In this document: positions 39,601 through 50,600 of the stretch, piece by piece
How positions within the stretch are numbered: position 1 is the stretch's first letter
How the letters are laid out: every line of letters begins with the position of its first letter
Source: Drosophila pseudoobscura
Taxonomy: Eukaryota; Arthropoda; Insecta; Diptera; Drosophilidae
Assembly: GCF_009870125.1 (NCBI RefSeq)
Contig: NC_046681.1
Coordinates: 17,063,001-17,127,000, forward strand
DNA: 64,000 nt
Reading direction: 5' to 3'
The notes under the pieces: model-generated
Database searches by the model: none
Seen by the model: only the letters and a program-made list of their open reading frames with translations
Told to the model about the DNA's origin: nothing
Position numbers and translations under genes: made by a program

Positions 39601-42398
39601 GGGCTTTCTTATTTGTAAACCCTGAGATCGCAGGCAGAGCTCGCAGTAAATTTGTATTAAATATCCAAAGAATGCACGTAGAAAACCAAAATATACGCCA
39701 AAAGTTTCACAATAGAAGCTGAATCTCCACTCTATCTCCAAGTCCCTGGTGTGTTCTATGCAATATGGCCATATGAATTGCTCTTTCTGTGAAAAATCGA
39801 CACAATAAATATTTCGCACATACGACACGACACATGTTTTTGAAATATGTAAAACAATTCAAAGTTCACTTTGGTTTGGGCGCAAAAAAACAAAGGAGAA
39901 TGAAATGTACATATAAGGCAGGACAATAGCGACCAGCACCCATGATTTTTATGAGTCTGTGTTGATTCCCATTCCCATCCAAGCTGCTGCGGCCGCTTTA
40001 ATGACCATTGGTCGTCTGCACAGAATCCTTTGACTACTCGTGTTTCTGTAGTGCAAGTTTCTCGTCGCCAATGCCTATAGATCCTACGATACACATACGA
40101 GTGTGTAGATTGAGGAGTACGTGCTATGCTGAGTTTCTACTTATTTTGTAATGTTAATAAGTTAAAGTTAAAGTGTTAAAGTGAAAGCCAAGGGCAGTGC
40201 CTCTCCTCTCTCTTGTTTTATGATATGATTCAATTATTTTTATTTTTCTACAGCCACGGGTAGGAGTATAGCTGAAAGACAAGTAATTCATTTCCATCGT
40301 TTTGGTAATTGGTCTCTATAATTTGTCCTAAAACATAAACAAAGCCATTGTAAAATGTGGCTACCACTTAACCATTGCGGAGATAACTTTTAACTCCAGA
40401 AGGCTTTAAAGTAACTTTAGGTGATGCTTTTACTGCTACTCTGCTATCCTGTAATAAAATACATCACCGAAACTTTCTTAATTGTCCCGAAATGAAAATA
40501 ATTCATGATATAAAAATTTCACGCAGCTTTCACTTGACAAGTTTAATTGTGCGGCCAGGCTGGGAGGTCATTAAATTATTTTACGATCTAGATTCTGGCA
40601 GAAACGAGAGCCACCCGGACTTCTCCCTCAAAGGATTGATTTTAATGGTTTTGCGTACATATTTATCTTTTTATTTAAATCGATGAGGGACGTTCATGGA
40701 ATGCATGGAAAATTGGCATGGAGTATGCGTATTTCTGTGTGTTACGTTACAAGCCTTTGACCAATGTCACAAGTGTAAAGTAGTCGTGTCAGACAGAGCT
40801 AGAGAATCGATTTCTAAAAGTATGCATGTCGTCTCAAGCACGTGCTTGTTTGTCCCAGGCCGTTCTTGCAAGCTATACAATCTGCTCCTAGAAGAACTTA
40901 GCAACTTACGAGCACAACATATGCAGAAGAAGAGAGAAAGCTCTGGCCCGCCGACATTTATGTAGGAAACGAAGGAAAGAGAGAGACACGAAGCGGTCGT
41001 GGTTTCGTCGCGTCGTCTGTATAGAGCAGTAATCAGCTCTGAGAGAGCCGTTAGAAAGAGGGAGAGATCACTCAGCTCTCAGTTCAGCCACTCAAGCGCA
41101 TAATAACTCAAAAACATGCTTATTGTAAAACTTGGAGCTTAAATCAAATAAATGTTATTCGTTGCCATCAAGCAGCTTAATCTACCACATATGTATATAT
41201 GTATGGCTTTGAGATTGGAAGTCCAATATATCTACCGGTATATCTTGCCAATCTATATATATAAATACTAGATGCCCATGTGCTCCACGCATACCGCGGG
41301 TAAACCTCATCCAAGCCATGCAGTAATAGACATACGAGTAATCATACAACTCGGGGCGCGTTCATTCCCCAAGTGTGAAAGCCGCAACTCCCCAAGGGGA
41401 GGGGCACAAAAAATAAGGAAAGATAACATAGCAGGGCCTTCCTTCTGCTTGGCGGCCTCCTAGTTGCAATATGTAACAATATGTATGTTGATTAACATGG
41501 AGGACGCGCTAGCTTGCCGCTTGTCGTTGCCCGTCTCCCCAGCCCCCCAGCCCCCCAGCTCCCTTGTTCCTGCTCTTCCACGATTTAATTAAAGTCTACA
41601 TGTGCTAAGTAGATTTTGTTCCTGGGTTGCGGACTTCTTTTTTCCCTTCCTTGCATGTACCATTCGCTTTTCGCCTGCTGGCCATAATTGATTTAGGCAT
41701 TTAGTGCATTAGACATCAGTTAAAGTTCCTCATATTCAGTTGGGTGGCGGTACTGAGAGTACATTATGAATGCGGTTGAGAAAGTGTTCAGAATGTTATT
41801 CGTCTAAACTTTTTGTCGACTTTGAGGTTTTGCATGGGGAGCAACGAATTTTTCACTCCAAAAATGTTTTTGAGCAGTTTTGCCCTTGCAGCTTTGAACT
41901 AAAGTTGGTGGGTATTTCATATTCCATAAGATAGTTGAGAAAATACCCAGATACTGGGGATTTACTCATGTGAAACGTCTTTCGTTAGTTTACAGTGCGT
42001 GTTATTCTTAAAGTGATTCGTTTGAATACCAAGTTAAACAAGTGTTGATAGCAGCCCCAACAGCACTCTCTGAGGATCAACAACATACTGTATGGGTAGA
42101 TGCGGCCGTAGCCCAATTACAGTTGCTGCTGGCTTAGAGCTTGTACAAACATTATTCCCAGTTACAAATTAGAATCAAATATGTATAACTACTTGCATAT
42201 GGTTGTACATTGGGAAATGGGCATCAATATTTACGGATGCAGCTACTTACGTGATGACTTAATGCCCTGCCGATTCCTGATTGCTTGAGGCAAGTGCTGG
42301 GCCTCCTCCAATGACCATGTTCTTGTTACACTGGTACTTGTCATAATTGTGATGATTAGCATTAAGGCGCAGCCTTTACATTTCCCGGGCATGGCCAT
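18604..42398 (-). CDS. dpr-family two-Ig-domain neuronal cell-surface receptor
   Basis: Seven coding exons join in phase to 417 aa: 42251-42398, 24444-24730, 22967-23044, 22564-22696, 19356-19599, 18959-19056 and 18604-18869. Exon 1 encodes a signal peptide (hydrophobic ALMLIITIMTS, 11-21). Residues 50-115 are an acidic linker. Ig1 begins near FDFGMPRNITARTG, with C136, VSWIRKRDLHILTAG (146-160) and DSGIYEC (C198). Ig2 begins TPPDAKAIIAGPTDLYV, with C243, IYWYRGP and DTGNYTC (C313). Then ESPAAMQKS leads to a hydrophobic stretch (353-369) that may be a GPI or membrane anchor, followed by a further 48-residue tail. The dpr proteins bind DIP partners in synaptic specificity. Exon 1 is joined across 17.5 kb on phase alone (phase 1 to CC). 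An acceptor at 42529-42530 suggests an upstream 5' UTR exon. I am sure of the family but not of the paralogue number. Confidence 0.9.
19600..22563 (-). other. dpr intron 4
   Basis: A 3 kb intron between the two Ig-coding halves. At about 20246-20547 a minus-strand Cys-containing open frame (CKMRDLPRE) resembles the layout of the 9279-9518 remnant and may be retroelement debris. A related short repeat, AACACTCCC(A/G)AAGAGCAG, occurs near 20870 and 21069. Nothing else is supportable. Confidence 0.4.
23045..24443 (-). other. dpr intron 2
   Basis: A 1.4 kb intron with a poly(A) run near 23660-23680 on the plus strand. I see no gene or conserved-looking element. Confidence 0.5.
25893..25925 (+). 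repeat. (GTT)n microsatellite
   Basis: An uninterrupted run of about eleven GTT triplets. On the minus strand it would read poly-Gln in an open frame with no other protein-like features, so it is treated as a simple repeat. Confidence 0.85.
26555..26770 (+). mobile_element. Possible solo LTR
   Basis: GAGGTTATGCTCTCGACATA leads into pyrimidine-rich GCGCTCTCTTCTTATCTTGC and CTTGCCGCTCTTCTC tracts, then CATTCAATAAACGG and TTAATAAACATT polyadenylation-like signals. The same architecture, with GTTATGCTC, occurs in and near the repeats at 12.3 and 16.6 kb. Ends and target-site duplication were not identified. Confidence 0.35.
32680..32810 (+). repeat. Imperfect tandem repeat, about 40 bp unit
   Basis: Recurring TTTCACTACC followed by TA(C/G)CCAT and a TAGAGG-type block, three to four diverged copies. 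Confidence 0.6.
33471..33826 (+). CDS. Small two-exon gene nested in the dpr intron, 94 aa, unrecognised
   Basis: Exon 1 (33471-33539) encodes 23 residues beginning MNSINFAVEFDHDENILEHC and ends in a GTGAGT donor. Exon 2 (33611-33826) follows a TCATTTCAG acceptor, in phase 0, and ends DYDQWLKNEP. AATAAA at 33871-33876 gives a complete short gene. The protein is soluble, acidic and largely helical by composition (SYLSECLASLILDDESSDRL, then KAEADFLESNFDP). It has no signal peptide or membrane segment. The clean splice sites, Kozak-like AACGACATG start and poly(A) signal make it convincing. I do not recognise the family. It lies on the strand opposite to its dpr host intron. Confidence 0.8.
33871..33876 (+). 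terminator. Poly(A) signal of the nested gene
   Basis: AATAAA 45 bases after the TAG stop of the 94-aa gene. Confidence 0.6.
33880..42250 (-). other. dpr intron 1, 5' half
   Basis: Non-coding. Notable items are C-rich blocks (about 35022-35058, 39307-39325, 41535-41562), a CGTCCCACT tandem near 39420, and an LTR-like block near 40960-41175. Open frames here lack features or are compositional. Confidence 0.45.
40960..41175 (+). mobile_element. Possible solo LTR
   Basis: GA-rich GAAAGAGAGAGACACGAAGC and GAGAGAGCCGTTAGAAAGAG tracts are followed by TCAAATAAATGTTATTCGTT, an LTR-like polyadenylation region. There is no coding and the borders are undefined. Confidence 0.3.
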
Positions 42399-42528
42399 GA
42401 TCCTCGTCGCTTGCTAGTTATACTCAGATTGAATCTGTTCTGATTTGTTCACCCCACGTGCGGTCCGCTGATTGGAGGCATTTATCCGGATAATTCACAT
42501 GGTTCTCAATGATGCCGAAAAGTAGATA

Positions 42529-44419
42529 CTGCAAAAGTAAGATGGAACTAGATCAGTACATTGTTGTACGTGCTTTCACGTAAGTATTTATAAAAAAGGC
42601 ACATCGTCCCGCACATATCAGTGACCATTTTCCCGGCAAACAGAGTCTTAGCTAAATGCATTATCCAATAATTACCTTGTACATTTCCCGCTTTTCCTGC
42701 TGCTAGGTTACTATTGTTGTATGTATTCTATACAATAAACAAACCACTCAATGGCTGAAGAACCAAATCTTAACGAATCGAACCGGGAAAACACTTCTTG
42801 TGTCTGACTTCTGGCTTATTTTCCCCCCATAACTACAAGTTTATTACACATCTCCCGCGTAACCATTAATCACCTGGACAACGGCCATAGAGGCAGCGAA
42901 CTACTGTTAAACTTGTATGGTCCCAAAAAAATACGGTGGCAATAAACCTAGTTTCTCTGATAGGCTCCAAAAATATGTAATGAGGGTATAGCTCCCTGCC
43001 ACTTATGTCTGTGGCATATTATGGTTAAAGGGATGATAAATGTGGGACAAAACAAAGCATACGCTTCAGATAAGTTTAATTTTGTCCCATTTGTTGGTAA
43101 ACTCTTTTTTTCTTTTATCTGCATAGATATAAAGGTTATCTGGGAACACGCTGTATTACAAGAGGAGGTTTTTTGAGGTGCCCGGTTCACGTACTCAAGC
43201 GAAAACTACCTCTATTTTAGAAGACTCATTAAGATCTGCAATGAGATCCCTAAATAACCGTATTATTCTACTACTCACATTGACTTTTACTTCTTGGAAG
43301 GAGATTTGTATACTGCTGATACTGATATTATAATACTTTTAATCATATGAACATATTTGTGATTTGTTTTCTGCAACGCAAATAGTGCTATACGGCATTA
43401 TTTAACACTGACCGATCGAAGCTTTCAATTGGTAACTTTTTTCAAACACAGCACTCAGACATTGAATCAATTCTGCCCGCACTTTCCGGTTAGACGACAG
43501 CACCAATCAAAAATTCATTAAATATGTACGTATTTTGGCTTTTGACATTTTCTTTGCATTTCAAGCAAAAATTCGCACAACACCAAAGCGGACACCGACA
43601 ACACAACTACGAATAATCTTGATAATGTAAATTTCACAAGCAACGATTCCCCGAACACGTGCGCCGCGAGTTGTGGGATTTATCAAAGGACTTTTCTGAG
43701 TTCAGAAGAAAATATCTGTTGTTTCCTTTTCCGCGGCCGAAACATGTTTGTTTCACTCGGCAACCGAGTCCAGAGCTTTCCGTACTGTGTTCTAAAGCAA
43801 GCCGCGAAGGCACTCACTCACGAGCACCTCAAAGCCGAAGTTGTGGCTGTGCTTTTGGTAAAGGATTTTTCGCCGCACTCCGAATGTTGTTGAAAGCTCT
43901 GAAGAAGGGGCAATAAAGCTATTGATGATGTTGGTGGAACATTTAAAATGAGCTTTTCTGCTGTTGATGATTCACACATTCTGTAAAAATTCGAATACCT
44001 GCTTGCTTCTAGCTGTGCGGTGGGTTTGACCGTATTTAGTTGAATTCGAGTTCGAACATTTTCGAATATTCGATATTATCTTTCGATATGCCACTTGCTA
44101 TAAATTTCACTTCTTTACACTGCTTGTTTAACTGCTTGATGCACTGCTTGTTTAACTTCTTATTACTAAATTTCAAGCAGTCAAAGCAGGGAAATTAAAT
44201 TGCAACGAAAATTGAGTAGAGTGAGATAGAATCATTTACAATTACTTCTCTTTCAGAGAAGTTTTTACAATGCCCAAAAAACTGTTTTACTCAAACTTTT
44301 AATACTATACTTTGCAGGTAAAAATTGAAAAAAAAATTCAACGCCACTGTGTATATATATTTTTTTTCAATGTACATATATCTCTTATATAGGAGATGAG
44401 ATAGGATACCTATCCTATC
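42529..44419. other. Upstream region of dpr
   Basis: No coding gene. A plausible 3' splice site for a dpr 5' UTR exon (minus-strand TTACTTTTGCAG ending at 42529) suggests the dpr promoter lies further upstream, between here and about 44.4 kb. A short GGATAGGATAGGATAGG-type repeat sits at the right edge (about 44395-44425). Confidence 0.4.
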
Positions 44420-45344
44420 CTATCCGGGGTGGACTCCATCCGGGTTGGGAGTATCCAACACCGAGACTCCCACGAGTGTTGCCATAAACTTGTATGGACT
44501 TAATTTGAACATTCGACGACCCTCCATCGACATATCTGATATAATGTCGGTCACCATAGCCGTTATGGCAAGGCCGGATAGCTCCAGGTCGGTGCTATTG
44601 AGTCGGTTCAGTGTGGTGAATGGTAGGAAAGGATAGGAACAAACACGTGCAATAAGATGCTTCAACTGTGTAAGATCCTCTGCAATCCGGTTCTGGAAAT
44701 CCACGCGCACCGGTGGGAACTCCGTATCCCGCCATTTTGCCGCAGTGAAATGAAAATTGTAAACGGGGCTCAGTACTCTGTCGACAACGCGATATTTTGC
44801 CAAAATCTTCCGCAGATGTACGATATCCCAAAGTACTGGGTACTCCCTGGCGGCGCTCACTCTCGTCAGCAAATTGGCGGGGCATCCAGCAGATATGATG
44901 CCCATCAGCCGGTTGGAGTACCCATGCCGTTTTATGGCCTCCAGCACCATGGATAGACTGTCATCTATCTCCTCAGATCCCATTATCTTATCCTCAACCA
45001 TGGCCTGTGAAATAATGGTTATGTTTATACATAAATATATGAATAATATAATATATATATTTACTTACCAGCTTCATGTGCAGGTAATTGAAATTGGAGC
45101 CATCGAGGTTGAAACCTGCGATGGCCAGCACCTTCCACTTCCCGTGCCAATCCCATTTGACATGGAATTTGTCCAGAATGAGGACGAAGGGCTCTATCTC
45201 AAACTTCCGAAGATTGTGGAGCATGTTGATTTGGCCATCGTAGAGGTATCTCTCCTGACTCTCCCGCTCTATAAATTTAACCGCCTTAAGTACCTGTTGC
45301 TCAGATAAAGTACGCACAAAAGGTAACACAATTTGATGCATCAT
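44420..45344 (-). CDS. Unrecognised 286-aa protein, possibly transposase-derived
   Basis: Exon 1 (45069-45344, 92 codons, starting MMHQIVLPFVRTLSEQQ) ends in a GTAAGTA donor. Exon 2 (44420-45004) follows a TATTTCACAG acceptor in phase 0. The protein is soluble and mixed alpha/beta. The order FVLILDKFHVKWDWHGKW, then VLAIAGFNL, then a helical stretch, then GIISAGCPANLLTRV and LWDIVHLRK, is loosely like the RNase H-like core of hAT transposases, in which a conserved D begins the first strand and a DNASN motif follows. Those catalytic residues are not convincingly present, so this is only a structural suggestion. It is divergent with the gene at 45828, with a 483-bp shared upstream region. The stop falls in a GGATAGGATAGG repeat, so the C-terminus may be recent or truncated. 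Confidence 0.65.
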
Positions 45345-45827
45345 ATCATGATCAAATCAAATGCAACTTTTCGGTCTCACGCTTCAGCGTGACACTGCAG
45401 AAATCTGTTTTTTCGCTTCCCTTTTGCGCGCACTTTGAAGATTTTTTATATTTTTGGGTATTTTACTATTTTTTATAATATGTTACTATTTATTACTATA
45501 CAATATTTGCATATACAATACATAATTCAATATAATATTGAATTAAGAAAATATATTCAAAGTATCAGGCTGTTCTGTTTCTTCTGTTTTCTGTTGTTTT
45601 CCCTTTTTTCGTAATCGCCGCCTCAGTTTTTTAAGGCGAACACATACAACTAAAAAGCATAACGTATTGTTTTTGTCAATCCATGTATGTGGATGTATGT
45701 GAATGTGTGCAGCATGCAAAAAAGAAAAGCAAAAAGAAAAGCGAAAACATAACGGTACGGTACTACTTCTTTGGCAAATGTGAGTGGTTAAAGTGAATGA
45801 AGAAGAGACGAAGAAGAAGAATTAAAA
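45345..45827. promoter_or_regulatory. Shared divergent promoter region of two unrecognised genes
   Basis: This 483-bp spacer lies between oppositely oriented start codons and must carry both 5' UTRs. It includes an imperfect palindrome, TCACGCTTCAGCGTGACA, near 45378. No canonical TATA or DRE was seen at the expected positions. Confidence 0.45.
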
Positions 45828-46695
45828 ATGTCATTCAATATTAATTTTAATTGTGGTCCCCCCCCGGTCGGCCACTATAAAATTGGAGAAAAAGAATCTA
45901 TACTGGAATGTATAAATTCTCTGCCGAAGTGCGATTTGCCTCTGCAGCAAAAGCCTGAAGTCGGTTGCCAGCAGACGGCCGAGATTGCTGATGATAGCTT
46001 TGATTGCTCCAATCTCACAGCAGCACAGTTGGAGCAGTTGGCCCTACTGACGGCCGCAGCCAACCCTGGGCAATCAAGCGTCAGTTTGATGGTGATGATT
46101 CCCGCGGAAAGTTTGTTGGAAATTGTTCAGGTACTGTCTGGCACCGCGGCCCAGATAGTATCCATGTCGTCAACCGTTTTAAAGGGGAATTCCAGCAAGG
46201 GAACAACTTCCGAGGTGCCAATCTGGGTGGATGCAGGAGTGGGCGTGCCGCCCAGTGTCGGAGATATGGAGATGTACCAATCGCCCGAAGACAAACCGAG
46301 TGTGGTGGTGCAGACACAATCAGTAAGTAAATGCAATTAAACTTGAAATTCACAAGATCGCATCTATCTATCTATAGTATCTATCCCAACAGAAATCGAC
46401 CACCGATAATCAGAGTTTTCGCATCCTGGAACATGTGATAATTCCATCCCAGCAGCCGGGCAGCATTGGCAGCCTCTGCAAACAAGAGCAACAGCTGATG
46501 GCGACTACCGCTGGAGGCAGTGCCCAGACTTCGGTGCAGTCACCCACGATGTTGTCCCTACTCACAGCCAACAACGTAAATCATCAAGCTCGGAAGTCCA
46601 ATGAAGAGGAAGTCCAACGCTCCCTCGATTTCATTCTGACAGATAAATTGTTACGCAGAATGTCTCTCTACATTTCGGCGTTCATAATTCCTTGA
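45828..46695 (+). CDS. Unrecognised 265-aa low-complexity protein
   Basis: Exon 1 (45828-46322) begins MSFNINFNCGPPPVGHYKIG and ends in a GTAAGTAAA donor. Exon 2 (46393-46695) follows a CCCAACAG acceptor in phase 0 across a 70-bp intron. AATAAA lies at 46752. The protein has no signal peptide or membrane span. It is rich in Ser, Gln, Thr and Val, with an SNLTAAQLEQLALLTAAA helical stretch (about 60-78) and a C-terminal charged-then-hydrophobic segment, EEEVQRSLDFILTDKLLRRM. This composition fits a nuclear or regulatory protein, but I do not recognise a domain. The start has a favourable AAAAATG context. Confidence 0.7.
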
Positions 46696-46751
46696 ATCTT
46701 CACCAGGGGACCTAAGCCCATTGGAGAATGTATATTGATTTTAGTAACAAA

Positions 46752-46757
46752 AATAAA
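46752..46757 (+). terminator. Poly(A) signal of the 265-aa gene
   Basis: AATAAA about 57 bases after the stop; further A-rich hexamers follow. Confidence 0.5.
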
Positions 46758-47615
46758 AAAATTAAATAAAAATTCCGTTTTTCTTTTGTGTACCTCTAAA
46801 AATGTTTGATAGGTGTCCCTATTCGGGACACTGATTTATGGGATTAGAATTGGAATCCTTTTGGGAATCACACACATCCCACACAAAACTAATATCTTCG
46901 TAAACTATTCGAGTACTGGGTATACAAAAATTATTTAGAAACTCATACTTCATTCAACTTTATTTTATTTATGCAAAAATCGATTATATAATTTAATGTA
47001 CAAATGAAATTAAAAATTGAAACTCAAAATTCGCCTATTGAACAGAGAACCAACTAAACAACGCTCAATTTACATTTTAAGAAGTCTTTTGAAAATTGTA
47101 CACACAAATAATATGAATACAAATATATACCACTTCAGCTATTCAGCTGGCCAGAGGATCCCACGTCTTTCCATGCCCTGATCCAGCGGATTGCCCTGGA
47201 CATGGAGACGGATCACAAGGACAGGAAGTACGAGCTGTAGCCTTCAAAATGCAGTTGGAAATGTTTCGTTCTTCTCTAATTATAAAATTGATATTTTTTC
47301 GGTCGCGGGGATAAATGCATAAGCATGAGATGAATTGAACAAACAAATTGTTTTATCGGGTTTTTGATATATCGGTTCTTTCTTGGCATCCACCATAATT
47401 TGCTCGTATTGCTTTTTTACTAGTCCATGTTGACGAAATGTTGATGTTTAGAGATGGTAGGAGTTGAGAGTTATACTTATTTAAAACAAATTAATTCTTT
47501 TTAACTAATTGCCAAATAATTGTGGTTCCTTCAATATTGACTATGACGTGTTCTTGTTTATTCTTCGGATGGTATTACTCGTAGAATGTTTTCCAAGCGT
47601 GCCTGACGCTTAGAA
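46758..47615. other. Intergenic region between two convergent genes
   Basis: AT-rich, with no gene. It should contain the 3' UTR of the minus-strand TMEM214 gene near its right end. Confidence 0.45.
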
Positions 47616-50600
47616 TCATTTAAGCTTGGCATAGGCATCAACCTTTTTGTGAAACTGATTGTAGTATTCCAAAGCCACATTGCGCGTCTGATTCAGCGCC
47701 TGATTGATGTTTTCTGGTGAGAAGCGGCCACTAAAATCACAGAATCACTTAGTAATGCTTTCTTCAATTCATTCGTCATGTAAAACTTACATCAGAATCT
47801 TTTCCTTGATTAGCGCGGCAGACTTTTCGTAGCTATTGTTGGCCAAATCACAAGCGCCCGAAACGAAAGCCTCAAGTTTACTTGACAAATTGGGCACATA
47901 TTGATCAATCTAAAAAAAAAACATTTTTTAACAAAGGAAACAATCTGGTGAAAATACAAAGATCACTTCTAAACCGGTTTGAACACTCCGTTGGGAAATG
48001 ACCTCATCTTAGAATTGGAAAAATAACGTACAAACTTGGCAAGCACGGGCCACTTGGTATTGAAGTATCCCTTGCCGGATTGTATGATATTGTATGCTGA
48101 ATTCCTCGCCAGCTTCCACAGATCTACAGAAGTCTTAATTGCTGGTTCTGCATACGGTGGGACATGTTCCTCCGCCCATTTATAGCCCCGGGCGCTTGCT
48201 CCCATGGTGACATACCAGGCCCTCTGGACATGTGGCAAAACTCCAGCGTTTTTCAGTACTTTGCCAGTGGCTGATTTCTCAAACACCCCCTTGCCATTGA
48301 CCTCGGTATCATAGCAGAGAGCGCCAGCAATCAGTGCAATGATGAAAATACTACCCAAAGTCCACTTACAGCAGCCACATTTCTTCTTCTGTGTCGCAGA
48401 ATTTTGTTTGTTCTTCTTTTGCTGTGCGCTGCTTTTTTCCTGAACAGTCTTGTAGGGGTAGGAAAGAAGTTCTTATTAGTATCAAAGTACATTTCAGAAG
48501 GCTTATATTTCGAGGTATTTGTTCGTTTAGCTTGTTCTTTACCTTTTTGGCAGCGGTCACTTGTTTGCCACCCTGTTTGCTACTTTTCGGTTTAACCTGA
48601 GCCATTTTGAAATTAATTTCTCTTAAATTTCGGATAACTACGAGTATTTATAGTTTTTTTTTCAGCTTCTGTTGCAAAATATGTCGGAATTAATAAATGA
48701 CGTGTTTTGTTTTGATTTTTGTAATTGTGTTTGCTAAAAAGTATGAAGAGGGCTTTTTAAGCTTTGAAATTGAGCTTTTGATACAGCTTAGCGCTAATGA
48801 ATTGGTTTGAAGACGATTTCGGATTCTTGGAGGGACAGGGCAGGAGAGGACAAACGGTGGGAGAAAGGCGTTCCAATAATTGGAGGCAGCTACATTCGTC
48901 GACACACAATGTTTAAGACCAGGGACAGCCAGTTTTCCAGAGTGAGAGTCAGGAAAGGTGGCAACACTAGAAATTTGATAAGGATTTTAGGGAGAGAACA
49001 AAATATGGCGTTGAAATTTACTTTGCGAGACTACTGAAGAAAAAAGAAAGCCATGCCATACAAGTTGGACTATCTTAAGAGTTCAACGACCTTTAACAGG
49101 GGGCTTTAAAGTTTACAAGTATTCAAGTATGTATGCATGTATTTATTTACAATTCTTGCTGAATTCTTGCTGTTTTTATGAAAATTATCAGTTTTGAGGA
49201 GCTTAAAATGGGCATACGTAAATCAAGATATCAAGTATTTCGGTAGATCGTGATGGACAATGGACAGACCTGCCACGTGTTGAAACAAGCTGGAACCGAC
49301 ATACATCCCAACTACTTGTTGTTTCTTCTTGGTCTCTTCTACTTCTTGGGCAAGTTATTCTTTATGACGTGGATACCTTCGGGGGAGAGACGCCAAAGTG
49401 ACACCACTGCCGAATGTATTAAGAATTAGAGTTCGCAGAGGTGCGCACAATCTAAAATGAGATGGGGTGAGAGAGGCGGCGAGTGGCATAAGACAGCCAA
49501 TCATAGCTAGAACACATCATTCGCATCGACGACGGTGTTTCTTAGATTGCGTTTGCTAGACGCAAGATCACCAGATGTAGTGTACTGATAGGGCAAGAAG
49601 TCATACGTTTGCTGATAAATACAATGTTGAAAGCACTTTTCGAAAGCAACACGTCCGGTCAGAGAAAATTGAGCGGCAACTGGACCCGCATGGCAACGCC
49701 ATGAAAAAATGCAGCTTGCTGGTACCAATACACAAGAGCGTCACACACAGCCACACGCACACGCACACCGTATAAGACGATTCGAACACGTAGACAAAAA
49801 ACGCACTTTGCACACCAACAACAATAGTTTAGTTGCAGAACACGAATATATTGACAGTTAAAACTATCAATTAATAAAAAGGGGAGTAAATTCGCTCAGA
49901 CGCCGGCAAATGTTTCTCTCTGACAGCAACGAAGTGACGTCGCGTTGGCAGCGTCCCTCTGAAACTTTATTTGATTGGCAATTGCGGTCTTTCTACGCGA
50001 AAGTAAACTGCATAAATGTATTTAAATGACCGATTTTGATTAACTAGCCCACTTCATTCTTTTTAGCACCAGCTGGAACCATTTAGCACATTACAAATTT
50101 TAGTTTAACTTTTTAATTTTTTTTATACCTGTGTTCAGTCTCGTATAACGATATGAAATCGAACTTAGCCCACTTAAGCCCCCTCTATTTAAACAGTTGA
50201 ACGACTGGAGTTAAATGCCGGAAAATATTACTTATTGTAAATTCTTCTTGTAGTTCCATGACATCTTTCCACTGAATTAAAAAAAAAAGCACGATGTTTT
50301 TCACCTGAACTGCGCTAAATTATTATATATTCATTATTTTCGGTGGAATATTAAAATATACCCTTGGTTTACAATGGGTTAATCGTTCTCGGTCAAGGAT
50401 TGGAAACCATGTTCCTTGATTTCTATATTCCGTGGAATATACTAGCTATATAGAACATTTAGCCATGCCCACATAATTTTATCTGAATAATGAATAAATT
50501 TTCTCCTTACTGGATTATTTTAAATACCGGCTTTTATTTGATATTGTCTAAAACAATGTTTAGACAAATAAAGTCAAAGTACGGTATGAAACATTAGTAT

